Made by a program: the position numbers and the translations under genes. Source: Channa striata (lineage: Eukaryota > Chordata > Actinopteri > Anabantiformes > Channidae). From it: a stretch of DNA of 64,000 nt. The DNA is taken from positions 62,001-126,000 of the forward strand of contig JAUPFM010000070.1 of NCBI GenBank assembly GCA_033026295.1. The letters are read 5' to 3'. Under the pieces are notes generated by a model, which did no database searches, had not been told where the DNA came from, and saw only the letters and a program-made list of their open reading frames with translations. Of this stretch, positions 52,891-64,000 are shown piece by piece. Each line of letters opens with the position of its first letter. Positions within the stretch are counted from its first letter, which is position 1.

Positions 52891-54299
52891 ACTGTGCAGG
52901 GACTGAAATGTGATCTGCTCTGTGGACAAAGAAACTCATTTGTTCTTCAGTTAGTGAATTCACAAATCCAAGCAGTGAAAATGTGCAGATCTTAAACTTG
53001 TTACTTTCACATAATCTGTCGTATTTTCTACTGATTTACCATTTCACCACACAGTGACGTCTGTTACACAGAATGAAAGAAGTAAACTTTGAAACATGAT
53101 GAATGTGGTAATTTTTTATTCTTCCTCAAATGTGCACAATCACTCCAACAGACCCTCACGTGTGAAACATATTGAAGATATAAAGTGAGTTGAACTGAAT
53201 GTAGATGGTAACAGACTGTGACATTTAATGTTGGTCAGTAATAGTCCAAACAGGGAGAAGAATTCAAAAGACAGATGGCAGGACATGAAAAGCAGCAGAA
53301 TGAAAATAGGTTGTTGAGTAAACTGAAAAGAGGAAGGACTAGTTTCCCTTACTTTAGAAAACTAATAACATGCAGCTTGTTCCTCTTTCTTCAAGGTATC
53401 AGTAGCAATTACTTTCAACACTACACTGAACTTTATAAAGAAAGGAGGATTGAAGAGACTGACGTCAGCTGTAAGAAGCTTCTGTGGTCTGGTGAGAGCA
53501 GATCTGTGTGTGATTTAGTTTCCCTATGATTCAGCCTGATGGATGTTTAAATAGACTTTCTGCCTTTCTCCTGTGAACTTTATTATCCAGAGGTCACACC
53601 TCCCTCCTCACATGTCACAGAGACTAAACTGATGCTAGCACCTACTGTACACAGAAACCTGAGTTCAAGTCTGTTGTTAACGAGTGATTAACCCAGAGGT
53701 TCTAGTAGCTGTAGTGTTTGGCCAGTGTCTGCCGGTTCCTCTTCTTTCCTCTGTCCCTAAAATAAAAGCTGTTGTTCTATGTCTGTGAAAAAAAGTAAAA
53801 TAAAACCTAAAATAATGTCTTAACACACTACTCACTAAATCACACATGTGCTCACACACAATGTGCTATTCATTTATTTAGAGCCACATTCTTGGCATGG
53901 AGTTTCTAGAAAGTGACACCTTAACATCTGGGCTGCACGGGAAGCCATAGTTTGAAACGCACACCTTTAGCTCCCTTAGGTCCCGCTGGAGTCAGGCTAA
54001 AGTGTAAGTTTTCAGATTTTTCTTATTATGTAGCTGATTGTTAACATGGTGTTTGCATTTTACTAATTATTACCTTGTTATGTTTAGGTCCGACGGTAAT
54101 ATATTTTTGACATTGTTATCATCGAACCTCAAACTGCGAGATTATTGAAGTATTATAAGAAGAATATTTTAAAAATTCAGTTCAGCAGCATCTTGCATTT
54201 AGAAATATTAGTTTGATTTTTGTCTACATGAGCAAGGCACATAATACATTTGCGGATCACAATGATGCTTTGTGTTGGATGTAGCTGATCAACACATCT
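52891..54299. other. No supported feature
   Basis: AT-rich sequence downstream of the TAAR remnant. The short frames at 53275-53529 and 53859-53677 lack any family signature. Confidence 0.5.
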
Positions 54300-54890
54300 C
54301 CTAGATGTTATGCAAGTAGCAGAGAATCTTTCCAGTACCTCAGTACTCTGGCCTCCACCTGTTGCCTGGTGTAGCACCAGGTGACAGAAGTGGGATGGAG
54401 TGAACTGGACCTGGAAGATGTTCTCCACAGCATGAGCTCTGAGCTTGGTTTTGGCTTTGGTTTAAGCACATGAATGATTTGAAAGAGGAAAATCAATAGT
54501 TGCTAGTCCCTCCTTGAAACTATAAACTTGTTTGTTTTTTTAAGTGTAAAGGAAGATGAGGAAGAGTTCTGTTTTCAGCAGTGTTTTAAATGTAGTGAGT
54601 TAGAGTGCTAAGCGTGCAGAGTTTGGCAGCTCATTCCAGAATCACTGATCACTGAGCTGAAGAGTTTTCCTCGGTGTCGTCTGTGTGGCGCTGGGACCAC
54701 CAGACGTCATTCGCAGCCGGGCACAGCGGATGGGAGGGATTGTAGACCTGAATGATTGAGTTTAAGTAAGCTGTAGAGTTGACCACTCTGTAGACAAGTG
54801 ACAGAGCTTTGAACTTAATCCTTGCAGTCACAGGAAGCCAGTGCAGAGATCTGAAGAGCGGAGATCTTCGTCTTGTTTAATTAAGTTATT
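54300..54890 (-). mobile_element. LINE RT C-terminal fragment (L2/CR1-like)
   Basis: On the minus strand from about 54860 the sequence reads LHWLPVTARIKFKALSLVYRVVN (RT thumb end), then out-of-frame SIIQVYNPSHPLCPAANDV and SSAQ.SVI-like text through to 54560. The region 54430-54300 resembles a LINE 3' UTR but is not assigned. The element is truncated at both ends. Confidence 0.65.
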
Positions 54891-55094
54891 CAAGTCATTC
54901 TGGTTACTGGAGACCAACCAGTGACGACAGGAAACGATGGAGCAGTGTACAGTCAGATCAAGATGTTAACTCACCTGATTTCCACATGAGACCAAAGTAA
55001 CTCTCAATAGGCACTTTATCATTTGAACGATTGTCAGGTGTTTATGTGACGGGTAGTAGTCGTTTTGCAAATTTCCTGAGAATGCATTTAATTT

Positions 55095-55200
55095 GTTTTG
55101 CTTGAGTTCCTGGCTAATTGCACAAAGCAAGCTGCACAGGAACGTGAGGTCGGACTATGGAGTAATCCGGTGTAACTTCTGGCTGATGTTTACTTTTTAA
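55095..55200 (+). repeat. Gypsy copy D 5' LTR remnant
   Basis: GAGTTCCTGGCTAATTGCACAAAGCAAGCTGCACAGG and GTCGGACTATGGAGTAATCCGG match 60284-60370 (GAGTTCCTGGCTAACCATGCACAACAAGCTGCACAGG and following) in the same orientation. This marks the outer repeats of copy D. Only about 100 bp is shared. Confidence 0.65.
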
Positions 55201-55689
55201 TTGTATGAAACGTGTGACTTATGTATAAGTAATTTTTAACTTATACTGTTAAAAATACTGTTATACTCAGGTCCCACTATCTAGAGAGAGGCAACAGAAT
55301 TATATAAACAGCTTAACTCTGAGGTTTAGAATAGTAAAGAGACACCCCAAAAAATTCTTGTTGAGGGCCATGGACCTTAGGCAGAAAATCTTATTTGCTT
55401 TTCAGGAAGCTGAGTCAAGTTTAAAATATGACCCAGTGTTACTTCAGAGTCTGTTCATGCACACTGTTTTGACTGGCCCACAGAACGACAATAATAAAAG
55501 GGAGTGGCAGCCTTATCTGTTGCAGACAAACCATCAGATGAATCATTACTAGAGAAATTGAACATTGCTGCACCAATGAAAATGTGAGACAGGACAAAAG
55601 GACACATGCCAATCCATCACGAGAAGCTAATGCTAACACAGTCCACTCCATTGCAGTTTGGGGTAAAAGAATAATACCACCCAGCTGAA
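55201..55689. other. Unassigned, within gypsy copy D region
   Basis: Contains a short frame (55358-55552) with EAESSLKYDPVLLQSLFMHTVLTG that could be a leader or gag piece, as well as GAAAATGTGAGACAGGAC-type sequence. No clear family match was seen. Confidence 0.4.
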
Positions 55690-56423
55690 CATGCCCTCTT
55701 TGCTATGGGGACAAATAAATTCACAAAATAAGAAGTAAGTAGTGAAGATCCAACGGAGGAAGAAATAACCCAAACTGAACAGCATGTACAAACTTAACTA
55801 AGTTAACCAGGGAGACTAAACAGTGACAAAGAAATAAAGGGAAAACTTAGGAAAATAATGACACAATAAAAAGAAGCACTAACACACTAAACAACGAAGA
55901 ACTAAAACAAGGGAAACACAAGGACAACTCCAAAAATTTTACAGAACAGACTAACAGTAACTGAACTAACAACTAATGTAAAAACAAAAGGAAAGCACAG
56001 AAGGAAGCTAAACAAGCAAAGAGGCAAACCAGGAAAATAAAACAAAAAGACAGCACTTAAACAAACAAAAGACCAAACAAGGAACAAACAAAGGTGACCA
56101 AACCTCAGACCAAGCGTAGGCCAACGAGCAGGAACGAACAAAACAGTCGACGAGAAAGTGTACGAGTGTCTGAGTGTGAGTGAGAGAGAGATTGTGAGAG
56201 ACTGTGAGAGAAAGTGAGCAAAAGTGTGAAAGAAAGACAAACCAACAACCACTGAAGGGAGAACAGGGTTTAAATAAATGAGAAAGACAGGTGAAACTGG
56301 ACAAACGAGAAAAGTAAAACAACCCAAAGAAACTAACAGGAAGGAAAGGCAATACTACAAAATAAAACACCAACACAGGAAATGAACAAAAACCCAGACG
56401 AAAAAAAGTCCAGACTCCTGACA
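55690..56423 (-). mobile_element. Solo LTR, inverted copy of 2752-4108
   Basis: Minus-strand homologue of the solo LTR at 2752-4108. It starts TGTCAGGAGTCTGG at 56423 and keeps the TATTTAAACC box. It is uninterrupted where the first copy carries the nested LTR (GGAGTTGTCCTTGTG near 55920). The 3' end beyond about 55700 is diverged or lost, so no target duplication was found. It lies inside gypsy copy D. Confidence 0.78.
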
Positions 56424-56911
56424 CTGGGAGCAGTGAGCACTTCAAAGCAGGTTGTAAAACTGAGAGACTAGGCAGACCAGGTAAAACAGCCCTTTAAACT
56501 AGAAAAGGTTGCTCCCCGCAAAACATGGGGCAACCGGCACCATAGATGAGTCACGAGTTGTTGACAAGAGAGGGAATGTAAATCATTCCAGTGTTGTTCA
56601 GTTTGTAAAACCACATTGTACTGCTCAAGATAATGCCCAGAGATCCACTGGGCTACACATAATTAATTAACAATGGGGAACAGGGGGTAACAATGTTACT
56701 GAGTAGGTTGTTATGAACAGCCTACAAGATCAGACAAAACAGAAGGAACAAAGGAAAGCTGGTGGAGGCAGTGAAGATACCTTTTCCTAACCTTAGGAAA
56801 AACAAAGAGTATTTTGTTAATGCAGTGACTGTAGAGCAAACATCTGAGTATAGTGTGAGGACCGTCAATGAGAGGGTCACTGTGTCCATGCAAAGCTCAT
56901 CAGCAGATTGA
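56424..56911 (+). pseudogene. Gypsy copy D gag end with MYND-like finger
   Basis: Frames are broken, but 56596-56665 reads FQCCSVCKTTLYCSR, a TAA, then CPEIHWATH. This has the second-half spacing of a MYND zinc finger (CxxC-x4-YC-x3-C...HW..H). Around it, charged sequences run toward the linker at 56912. No classical CCHC knuckle was seen. A MYND-type finger in place of CCHC would be distinctive for this gypsy lineage. Confidence 0.5.
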
Positions 56912-57130
56912 GTGTCAAGTACAGGCTTCCCCTTCAGGGAGGATAAGACCCTAATCTTTCAGCCCCTAGAGAATCCACAGGGGCCTGAAGGACTGGAGTT
57001 TTGTGATACTCTTGTGTCAGTGAAAGCCCACACCGCCCCAAGAATTATTGTTTGTGTGCTAAATCCAGCAAGTCACAACATCACACTGACAGGGAGAACT
57101 GTTATAGGGACTGTTCAGACAGTGAAGTGA
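56912..57130 (+). pseudogene. Gypsy copy D protease-RT linker
   Basis: An open frame of 72 codons: EDKTLIFQPLENPQGPEGLEFCD, then VKAHTAPRIIVCVLNPASHNITLTGRTVIGTVQTVK. The closing RTVIGTVQ resembles the fold before RT in retrovirus-like and gypsy polyproteins. The final ~50 bp (CAGTGAAGTGAGTTTATCTC...) recurs at 57612-57665. Confidence 0.65.
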
Positions 57131-57668
57131 GTTTATCTCAACACTGTATTAACAGCCATTTCACAGCCATTTATCCTCCATTCTGATGCTTTGAACCAGG
57201 AACTTGATGCAACACTGTACCAGAGGCAGATTGGAAAGTCAGTGCAATTGCTTATGGCTCTCGTACATTAACTGCAGCAAAGAAAAATTACCACCTACAT
57301 TCAGGCAAGTTGGAGTTTTTGGCACTTAAATGGGCAATCACAGAGAAATTTCATGATTATCTTTAATATACCCCACTCTTTTCAGTCTATAGTGAGAAAA
57401 ACCCACTGACCTACATACTGAGCACAGCCAAACTGAATGCAAAAGGATGTTGATGGGTGATGGAACTCGCAACTTCCATTTAACAATTAAATATTGTCCT
57501 GGTAAGGAGAACATTCATGCAGATGGCTTGTACAGGATACCCTTAGATGTGGAGGAATTTATAGAAGAGTGCTGAGAGCAGCTGTCGTATGATGTTATTG
57601 GAGCAGCAACACAGGCAGTTCAGTTCAGACAGTGAAGTGAGTTTATCTCAACACTATATTAACAGCAG
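57131..57668 (+). repeat. Inserted RNase H block with duplicated linker end
   Basis: 57165-57350 matches 58750-58935 (CATTTATCCTCCATTCTGATG...GGCACTTAAATGGGCAATCACAGAGAAA), the RNase H start. It continues past that copy into the RNase H end (NPLTYILSTAKLNAKG, NIVLVRR.FMQMAC near 57400-57530). After about 57600 the sequence returns to the linker end (CAGACAGTGAAGTGAGTTTATCTCAACACTATATTAACAG), already seen at 57118-57160. Confidence 0.8.
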
Positions 57669-58630
57669 ATCACTTAGCCACTGCATCCATCCACCATGTC
57701 AGATCCCATAGCCCTGACAGAGAGACATCTGCTCATGAAAATGAGACCCTCCAGGTTTGCCTAATTCACATGAACAAGGTGAATTAGAAGTCAGAAACCT
57801 GAATATTAACATCTCACTAAAGGATTCTGAACCGGTGTCAAACACATATCTCTCTGTCCCAAAGTCATTGTACAAAGATATGAAAGACTATTAACAGGTT
57901 TTAAAAACACAAGGCTGGGTTGAAAGATCTACCTTGTCTTCCTTCCTCAGTTGTCTGTGTAAGGAAAAAGATCAAACTCTTATGGTTGTGTATTGATTCC
58001 TGGGGACTCAACAGGAAAGCCCACTTAGATCGCCATCCCATTACTAGAGTGCAGGACCTTATGAATAGTCTGAGAAGAAAGACACTCTTCTCATTGCTGG
58101 ACCAGGATAAGGCTGACCACCAGGGGTTCATGGCCAAGAAAAGTAAACATTTGACAGCTTATGTGACCTCTTGGGGTTTGTATGAATGGGTCCGCATCCC
58201 ATTTGGACTGATGAGATGAAATTTGTGAACCGTATCTTGATGATGTCTATTCATGATGATTGTATTCAGCAAGTCATTTGAGGATCATGTTAACAGTGTC
58301 AGGAAGTTGTTGCATCAGCTGAGGGAGCATGGAATAAAACTAAAACACAAAATGTGTGATCTGTTTAAATAGGAGGTGCGATACCTGGGGAGGATTGTGT
58401 CTGCTGAGGGAAACCGGATGGACCCTGCTAATACTGCTGCAGTAAGAGCTCTGAGAAACAAAAAGCCAAATGCGAGTGAGCTAAGACCTATCATGGGACT
58501 ACTGAGCTATTACTGGCAGTATACAGTTAAAGATTTTTCATGTATAGCTAGCCCTTTATATGAACTGCTCATATCCTCTACAGAGGCAGAAACATTTCAA
58601 AACAAAGAGGAAATGGCAAATGGAACGTAA
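57669..58630 (+). pseudogene. Gypsy copy D reverse transcriptase
   Basis: The frame 57920-58219 has LWLCIDSWGLNRKAHLDRHPI (RT fingers) and SLLDQDKADHQGFMAKKSKHLTAYVTSWGLYEWVRIPFGL (palm), with FGLMN-like mutated to FGLMR. The YxDD box is not preserved (58230-58260). The frame 58376-58630 has VRYLGRIVSAEGNRMDPANTAAV, MGLLSYYWQYTVKDFSCIASPLYELL (RT thumb). It is of a different gypsy clade from copies A-C. It is inactive. Confidence 0.82.
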
Positions 58631-58689
58631 CAGCACAGGAGTTCCATCTAGCACACTCACTGAGTGGACTGATGCACATCAATCAGTTT

Positions 58690-58940
58690 TAGAGCAGTTG
58701 ACTGGTGTGACTGTCTAACCCGCCCTCTTGTTCTAGGATTTCCAGACTTCTCAAAGCCATTTATCCTCCATTCTGATGGCTTGAACCAGGAACTTGATGA
58801 ACCACTGTACCAGAGGCAGATTGGAAAGTCACGTGCAATCGCTTATGGCTCGTGACATCAACTGCAGCAAAGAAAAATTACCACCACCTAGGCAAGATGG
58901 AGTTTTTGGCACTTAAATGGGCAATCACAGAGAAAATTCC
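58690..58940 (+). pseudogene. Gypsy copy D RNase H (truncated second copy)
   Basis: The start of RNase H reads PRLVLGFPDFSKPFILHSDGLNQELD and YQRQIGKSRAIAYGS in shifting frames; the first Asp is present in HSDGLN. It ends near 58940 in MEFLALKWAITEKI, before the second and third catalytic residues. The missing remainder appears at 57350-57590. Confidence 0.75.
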
Positions 58941-59045
58941 TACTTTTGGACTAATAATTCAGGCAGAAAACCAGTAGGTTCAGAACTAAAACAACTTAAC
59001 TCACAGATCACATGCCTCGTTAGAGACTGTGGGACAAGTTGGAGA

Positions 59046-59990
59046 TCAATGAAAGTGGAATTTTGTACAGGAAAACTGCAAGCAGATAACAGTTAGTGCT
59101 CCAACCGAGACACAAATGTACTGTTTTAAAGGAGCTCCACAATGAGATGGACCATCAAGTACTAGCCTTACATGCAACGAGAGATAGGAGGAGAGGAGTA
59201 TGTTTTGAAAAGATGGGTCTGCATCCAACACAAGAAGCCTCCTATGAGACAAGGGCACCACTGACAAACATTGCTTCTATTCAACTGTTTGAACTTGTCT
59301 CAGTCATCTTCCTGCATTTTGACAAGTTCAATGGTGTTTATGAATATATTTTCGTAATAATTGAAAGGCATATGCACCTACCTCCAAATCTGGAAAAACA
59401 GCAGCAGATTTGGTTTCCCAGCAATGATTCACCATGAACAGATTGGTGAGTTTAAAATTAACTGTTTGAGCAAATACTGTGGAGTTGCTGTGTCAAGAAC
59501 CACTTCTTATCACCCCCACGGAAATGGTCAGGTTGAGCGGTTTAACCAAACACTTTTCACAGAGAAACAAAATTACTGGAAAGATTCCGCAATCAACTGC
59601 ACACAACTGCACCCGGAGCAAAGTGACAGGGTTTTCCCCTTTTTACTTGTTGTATGGACGCTCACCAAGACTGCCAGTTGACGTGCTGTTGAACTGACCC
59701 CAGAAGGGGATAGTAATCATCTGAACTATGTAGAAAAGTGGAAACAAGGGATTGAAGAAGAGTATGACATCACAAGAGACAATGTTCAAAAAGCTGCTGT
59801 CAGAAGCAAGAGATGGTATAACCGCAAGGTGAAAAGATCAGTATTACAGCCTGGTGACCGTGTCTTAGTCAGGAACATGACACCCTGTGAAGGCTCAGGT
59901 AAGCTAAGAAATCTTTGGGAAAACACTATCCACACAGTCGTACATCAAGTGAGTAAAGATATTCCTGTTTATGTAGCAGACACTTACCCA
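59046..59990 (+). pseudogene. Gypsy copy D integrase and post-integrase domain
   Basis: 59096-59400: LHNEMDHQVLALHATRDRRR (remnant zinc finger) and VSVIFLHFDKFNGVYEYIFVII, the first strand with Asp. 59440-59690: SRTTSYHPHGNGQVERFNQTL, with the third catalytic Glu, and CTRSKVTGFSPFYLLYGRSPRLPVDVLL. 59690-59990 gives NYVEKWKQGIEEEYDITRDN, KKWYNRKVKRSVLQPGDRVLVRN and GSGKLRNLWENTIHTVV, the usual post-integrase GPY/F-like region. Frames shift three times. No chromodomain is evident. Confidence 0.82.
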
Positions 59991-60229
59991 TATATGTAAG
60001 CGGGTATGAAAAGATTTCAAGATTGTAATATTTTGCTGTAGCCAGAAATGTTGCTTTGTGTTCCTGTTTAATTTTAACTTTCACATGTACTATACATATG
60101 ATTAACTGTGAAAACAGTGTGTTGGTTTTATCAACCCTTCTCTCTGCTGTCTCCCCAAATTAAGATAATCATGAACTACAAAATGTTCAAAATGTGTTGA
60201 GACATTATTAGATTTTGTTCCTCTGTTGT

Positions 60230-60540
60230 TGGTGTAAGATGTGGATGAGTTACACTCATTTCCTGTAAGTTTAACGAGTGGGAGTTCCTGGCTAACCATG
60301 CACAACAAGCTGCACAGGAGGTCGGACCATGGAGTAATGCGGTGGAGTCCGGCGTAACTTTTCACTTATGTTTACTCCGACCTAGAGTGAGTTAGTAAGT
60401 CTCCAGTCTTTTGTTGTGAGTAGGTTTTTCTCATGGTGTTGTCTCTTCCCACCTTTTGTAGTGAGCGTTTTTGTTTTGCCTTCGAGTGTATGTAATAAAT
60501 GATTGTTCTTTGTCCCTTACATGGCACAGAACATCCTCAT
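60230..60540 (+). repeat. Gypsy copy D 3' LTR
   Basis: Contains the block shared with 55095-55200, then AATAAATGATTG near 60493 and an end near GGCACAGAACA (60527-60537). The left border (about 60230) is not defined by TG/CA because the 5' copy is short. Confidence 0.6.
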
Positions 60541-60559
60541 GCCTACTGTGAACAATGAG

Positions 60560-60715
60560 TAGGAGCGCATACAACAGATATTATTTCTCAGCCTGGATAT
60601 TGGCGGCTTATAGTCCGATGCGGTTTATATGTGACAAAATATATATTTCTTTTAAATTTTAGCGGTTGCGGCTTAAATTTAGGTGCGCTCTATAGTCCAG
60701 AATTTACGGTAACTA
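60560..60715 (+). mobile_element. MITE-like repeat (GCGGCTTATAGTCC type)
   Basis: GGCGGCTTATAGTCCGATGCGGTTTATATGTGAC and GCGGTTGCGGCTTAAATTTAGGTGCGCTCTATAGTCCAGAATTTACGGTAA are the two inexact halves of a short non-coding repeat common in vertebrate genomes. Family assignment and terminal repeats are not established. Confidence 0.5.
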
Positions 60716-61630
60716 TTTTGTTAAACTGCCACAAACCAGAGGACAGTTTTGAGTAAACAAATTCAGAATTTAAGTAAACGTTTACATACTTAAGAGAAAA
60801 AATGAGTCTAAAGCAATTAAAATCATTTTTTTATTCCTTAACTCAACTGTAATATGTTTTTTCAGAACAAAAAACTCTACAAATATACTGCACAAAGAAA
60901 GTTAGGCATCAATCAAAGGGAGTTAATTGGTTTATTAAAGTCACAGTATGTGAATTGTTGTAATGTAACTAACCGTCAATAGATGCTGAGAGTGCAGAAG
61001 CTTTATTAACACATGAACTACTGATACTATCAGCACAGACACTTTAGGAGATATTTCTTCATTATATGAGGTCACATTCCTTCCAAACAACCATGAACAA
61101 ACTCACTCCAGAAGGGAGGAAGAGAAACGCACAAAGTGTGAACGAACGAGATGAACAATGGCAAAAACAAAACAGCAAACAAGAACTATGGGAATAACAG
61201 CACGCAATAACAAAAAGCAAACAGTAAAAATAAAGTGTGAGTGAACACATACAAACCAGACAAGTGACTGCACAAAAACAAACAGATAAATAACTATAAA
61301 AGTGGTCGGAAAGAAAACGAACACAGACACTCAAACAATGACATGCAACCTGACTGACAGGGACTGAAGTGAGAACAGAAAGGAACAAAGAAAAGAACTA
61401 AACAAACAGCTGAACTAGAAAACTAACTCAAGAGGTGGGTACTAAACAAACGAGCAAACCTCAGACCAAAGGCAAAACTGGTAGTGGGACTAAGGAGATA
61501 CAAAATAAAAGTCCACAACAACAACTGAAAAGGAAAACAAAACAAACGCCAATGATCCTAACAGATGTTTCCACATCTACCACTACAGCCTTGTTCTCCT
61601 GTTTGTCCGCAACTTCTATGTCGGGTTAGT
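60716..61630. other. No supported gene; possible diverged LTR-like sequence
   Basis: 61080-61480 on the minus strand is T-rich with GGTCTGAGGTTT and GTTTGTTTAG motifs, and is weakly reminiscent of the LTR at 2752. I cannot align it convincingly. Nothing else was recognised. Confidence 0.35.
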
Positions 61631-61639
61631 TGGCCGTTA

Positions 61640-62170
61640 GCAGTCTGTATCTGAAAGCCCCAGAGGATCTTGGCTCTGCCATTCTCAACTACCTTTGGAG
61701 GTGTCTCCCATTTCGACTCTGGACTTCCACTCCATACTCGGCACAGATCTTCCTGTACACTATGCCTGCCACTTGGTTATGACGTTCCATGTCTGCCCTG
61801 CCTGCTAGTATCTTGCATCCCGTTGTCATGTGCTGGATTGTTTCAGGGCGTCTTTGCACAGCCTGCACCTAGGGTCCTGCCTGGTATGGTGGACCCCAGC
61901 CTCTATTGATCTTGTACTCAGAGCCTGCTCCTGTGCTGCTAGGATTAGTGCCTCTGGGCTGTCTGTTCAGTCCAGCTTTGTCCAGCCACTGGTGAGATTT
62001 TTCAATATCAGCCACTTGTTCTATCTGCTGGTGATACCTACCGAGAGGGTTCCTGCTCTTCCTTTCCTTGCTCCTCTGGTTTCTGCTGCCTGAGGTATTC
62101 ACTAAGCACATCATCGCTCTGAGCCATTTTCCTTATGGATCTTAGTCATTTCATCCTTGATAGCGGCTCT
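61640..62170 (-). mobile_element. LINE ORF2 C-terminal fragment
   Basis: On the minus strand from about 62120: KPEEQGKEEQEPSRYHQQIEQVADIEKSHQWLDKAGLNRQPRG, then in a shifted frame EYKINRGWGPPYQAGPRCRLCKDAL and further residues as far as WKSRVEMGDTSKG. This is the C-terminal zinc-knuckle region (CxxC...H...C type) of a fish non-LTR retrotransposon. The clade was not determined. Confidence 0.6.
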
Positions 62171-63239
62171 GATGCTCACTAATCCTCTAGGTCTACAGAC
62201 TTGAACATGTCATCAACACTCTCTTTTACTTCACACATCCACCAAAAGGGCCACACCTAACACCCCCACTGTAGGGGTTTAGGGGGTTAAGTTCAGAATA
62301 GTTACATCTTGATTAAATCTTGATGACTCCACTGTGTTTCCACCCTAAACAACCACATTCAGACCAGGGTGGAACAAAGCCCCCCTATCTGGAGGACTTT
62401 GTTAACGCAGCTACTTTTATTCAGACTGAAGAAGCTGCTTGAATAATTAGCGAAAAGACATTCAGTTGATGTGACGCAAACTTCAGATAACAAAACCTGC
62501 ATGACTGAAAATCTTCACCAATTTATGGAGGAACCGTAAGGTGTCCAATATTTTCCACAAATTGAACATACAAGCAAGCTAACATGCTAAGCTGCATTCT
62601 GTACAGTCAACATTAAAGAACACTAATGTTTTTATGATGTCCAGAGGGTCTCCGACTTCCTTCATGTGTAAGTGAGTTGGCATTTGGCAAAATACACTTC
62701 GTAAACTTTGGAAGTTAATTATCTTGAGAGGTTGTAGAGTTTGATGTTGATGAGTTGTTGCTTCATAATTATCCTGTCGCCATAGCCGATCATTTGTAGA
62801 TGTAGCGGATCCTACTCTGCGTTGTGTTTAGTTTCGTGGTTTAATAAAAATGTCCTCACAATCAGGATATTGTCTTTGGTGACTTTAATACCCCACCTTC
62901 GCCAAGGTCTCCACATGGAAAAAGAGGAAGTACAGCTCACAGACACGCAGTAAACACAGCCGACTTCATAATAAAATTGTGTCAGTACTTACTTTGAGGA
63001 CTTCTCTCCCTCCATAAGCGTATGCACTTTATGGTCCCATATGTGGAATCTCAAAAGAAGATTAAGAGTTATTGGGAATGCAAATAAAAACAATACACTT
63101 CGTAACTGCAAGACACCGGAAGTGACACTCTGTCCATCAAAACAAAAGTCCGTCTGCATGAGCTGTACAACAATATGAAAAATCCTTCACATAATGCAGC
63201 GCAACAACACTCGACTACATACACATGTTAATTTAGCAC
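62171..63239. other. No supported feature
   Basis: Moderately AT-rich sequence with only short frames. Nothing recognisable as gene or named repeat. Confidence 0.5.
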
Positions 63240-63430
63240 ATTTTTCCGCCTGATGCCCTTCCTAACACAAGTCTTCCTATTGAGTGACTGGAGATGGGCT
63301 GTTTGGGGTTCAGGGTCTTGCCCAGGAATGCTTCAACATGTGGTCGGGAAGAGCGTAGCACTAACCTCTGACCCTGTATTTGGCAGGTGGCCACTGAGCC
63401 ACTGCCACCCCTGCACACTTCCTTTAATAA
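63240..63430 (-). mobile_element. Short dispersed repeat (SINE- or MITE-like)
   Basis: CTGATGCCCTTCCTAACACAAG near the left end and GGTGGCAGTGGCTCAGTGG (minus strand) at the right end are motifs of a dispersed fish repeat. CTCAGTGG could be the A-box part of a tRNA-derived head. It is short, so family and ends are open. Confidence 0.4.
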
Positions 63431-64000
63431 TAGACAAATAAAATTGCAGCACTAAAACCACAATATACAATAATAAGCCAAACACAGTATCTCTACAACA
63501 ACAGACCTAACTCTGTCCTTAATTTGAGCCATCAGTCAACAATCAGGTCTAATGATTAGCAAATCTGGTGGTACGTCAATCACCAATATCACAACGGTAC
63601 AAGTTCTCATCAAACTTAGTGATACATGAGATGGAATCTACGAAGAGGTTTTAGCTGTTGCAGCTCTGGTTTTACAACATTTTACACTCATGCACATGGC
63701 ATCATCACACACCACACACTAATTTCCCGATGTGGGTGTGTGTGGATTTAGCAACTTGTAAGTGGATTACAGACTTAGTTACATGACTTTATTAGTGATT
63801 CCTTTAGTAGTAGTTCCTTTGTATTTGCACATACTGAGGGTTTTTATTTACATTTAAATGTGTGAATAAGCGGGGCAGTATAAAATAGCTCTCTGCATGG
63901 CACAAGAAACAGAAGACAACAGCAGAGGTAAGCAGGAACAACGTTTAATAATGAACAGAACTTGAATGAACACAAGTAGTTAGAAAAACAAATTGGATCA
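63431..64000. other. No supported feature
   Basis: AT-rich sequence to the window edge. Nothing recognised. Confidence 0.5.

Noticed and set aside
55902..56445. Long hydrophobic minus-strand frames
   Set aside because: Same LTR family as 2752-4108; composition bias, not coding.

Overview
The window is nuclear DNA from a teleost fish, probably a percomorph. The evidence is a trace-amine-receptor pseudogene, fish-type L2 LINEs with the GGCGCTATATAAATAAAG tail, Ty3/gypsy and BEL/Pao retrotransposons, a fish endogenous retrovirus, GT-AG introns and dispersed fish repeats. There is no prokaryotic or organellar signature. Most of the 64 kb is layered mobile-element debris. I see one structured host-like gene, one split receptor pseudogene and one degraded tRNA-Pro.

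Layout. 1-1815: 3' part of an L2 LINE. 1820-2365 (-): 5' half of a TAAR pseudogene; its 3' half lies at 52165-52890 on the opposite strand. 2752-4108: a solo LTR with a perfect 5-bp target duplication, itself split by a second solo LTR (3252-3753) with its own duplication. 4153-10372 (-): a nearly complete but mutated BEL/Pao element. 10374-13128: a gypsy element with a scrambled, partly duplicated interior. 13129-16390 (-): a long L2. 16385-16700: degenerate CCCTAA-like repeats. 17150-23330: a ~193-bp satellite interrupted by a chromovirus fragment, a gypsy LTR and two copies of an L2-derived block.

23971-28480 (-): the most interesting locus, a ten-exon gene with two C2H2 zinc fingers, a coiled-coil/low-complexity linker, a core-binding domain and a tyrosine-recombinase catalytic domain. 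The R, K, R, H and Y positions align with XerD-type enzymes; the His of the HxxR box is Asn. Splice phases agree across all nine introns, but one nonsense codon and one 1-nt frame break suggest recent inactivation or sequence error. A partial duplicate (29720-30079) abuts an endogenous retrovirus at 30080-37228. That provirus has almost identical LTRs but a badly decayed pol.

37229-42740: L2, Tx1-like and other LINE fragments and the tRNA-Pro-like gene. 43000-46190: a second copy of the gypsy at 10374. 46190-47150: LINE fragments. 47457-52164: a third gypsy with a 5' LTR and a truncated 3' LTR. 54300-60540: LINE debris and a fourth, distinct gypsy with a MYND-like finger and a duplicated RNase H block. 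60540-64000: small dispersed repeats and one LINE C-terminal fragment.

All calls are by eye from translated motifs, repeats and splice phases. Element edges are approximate unless a target-site duplication or an LTR end is given.
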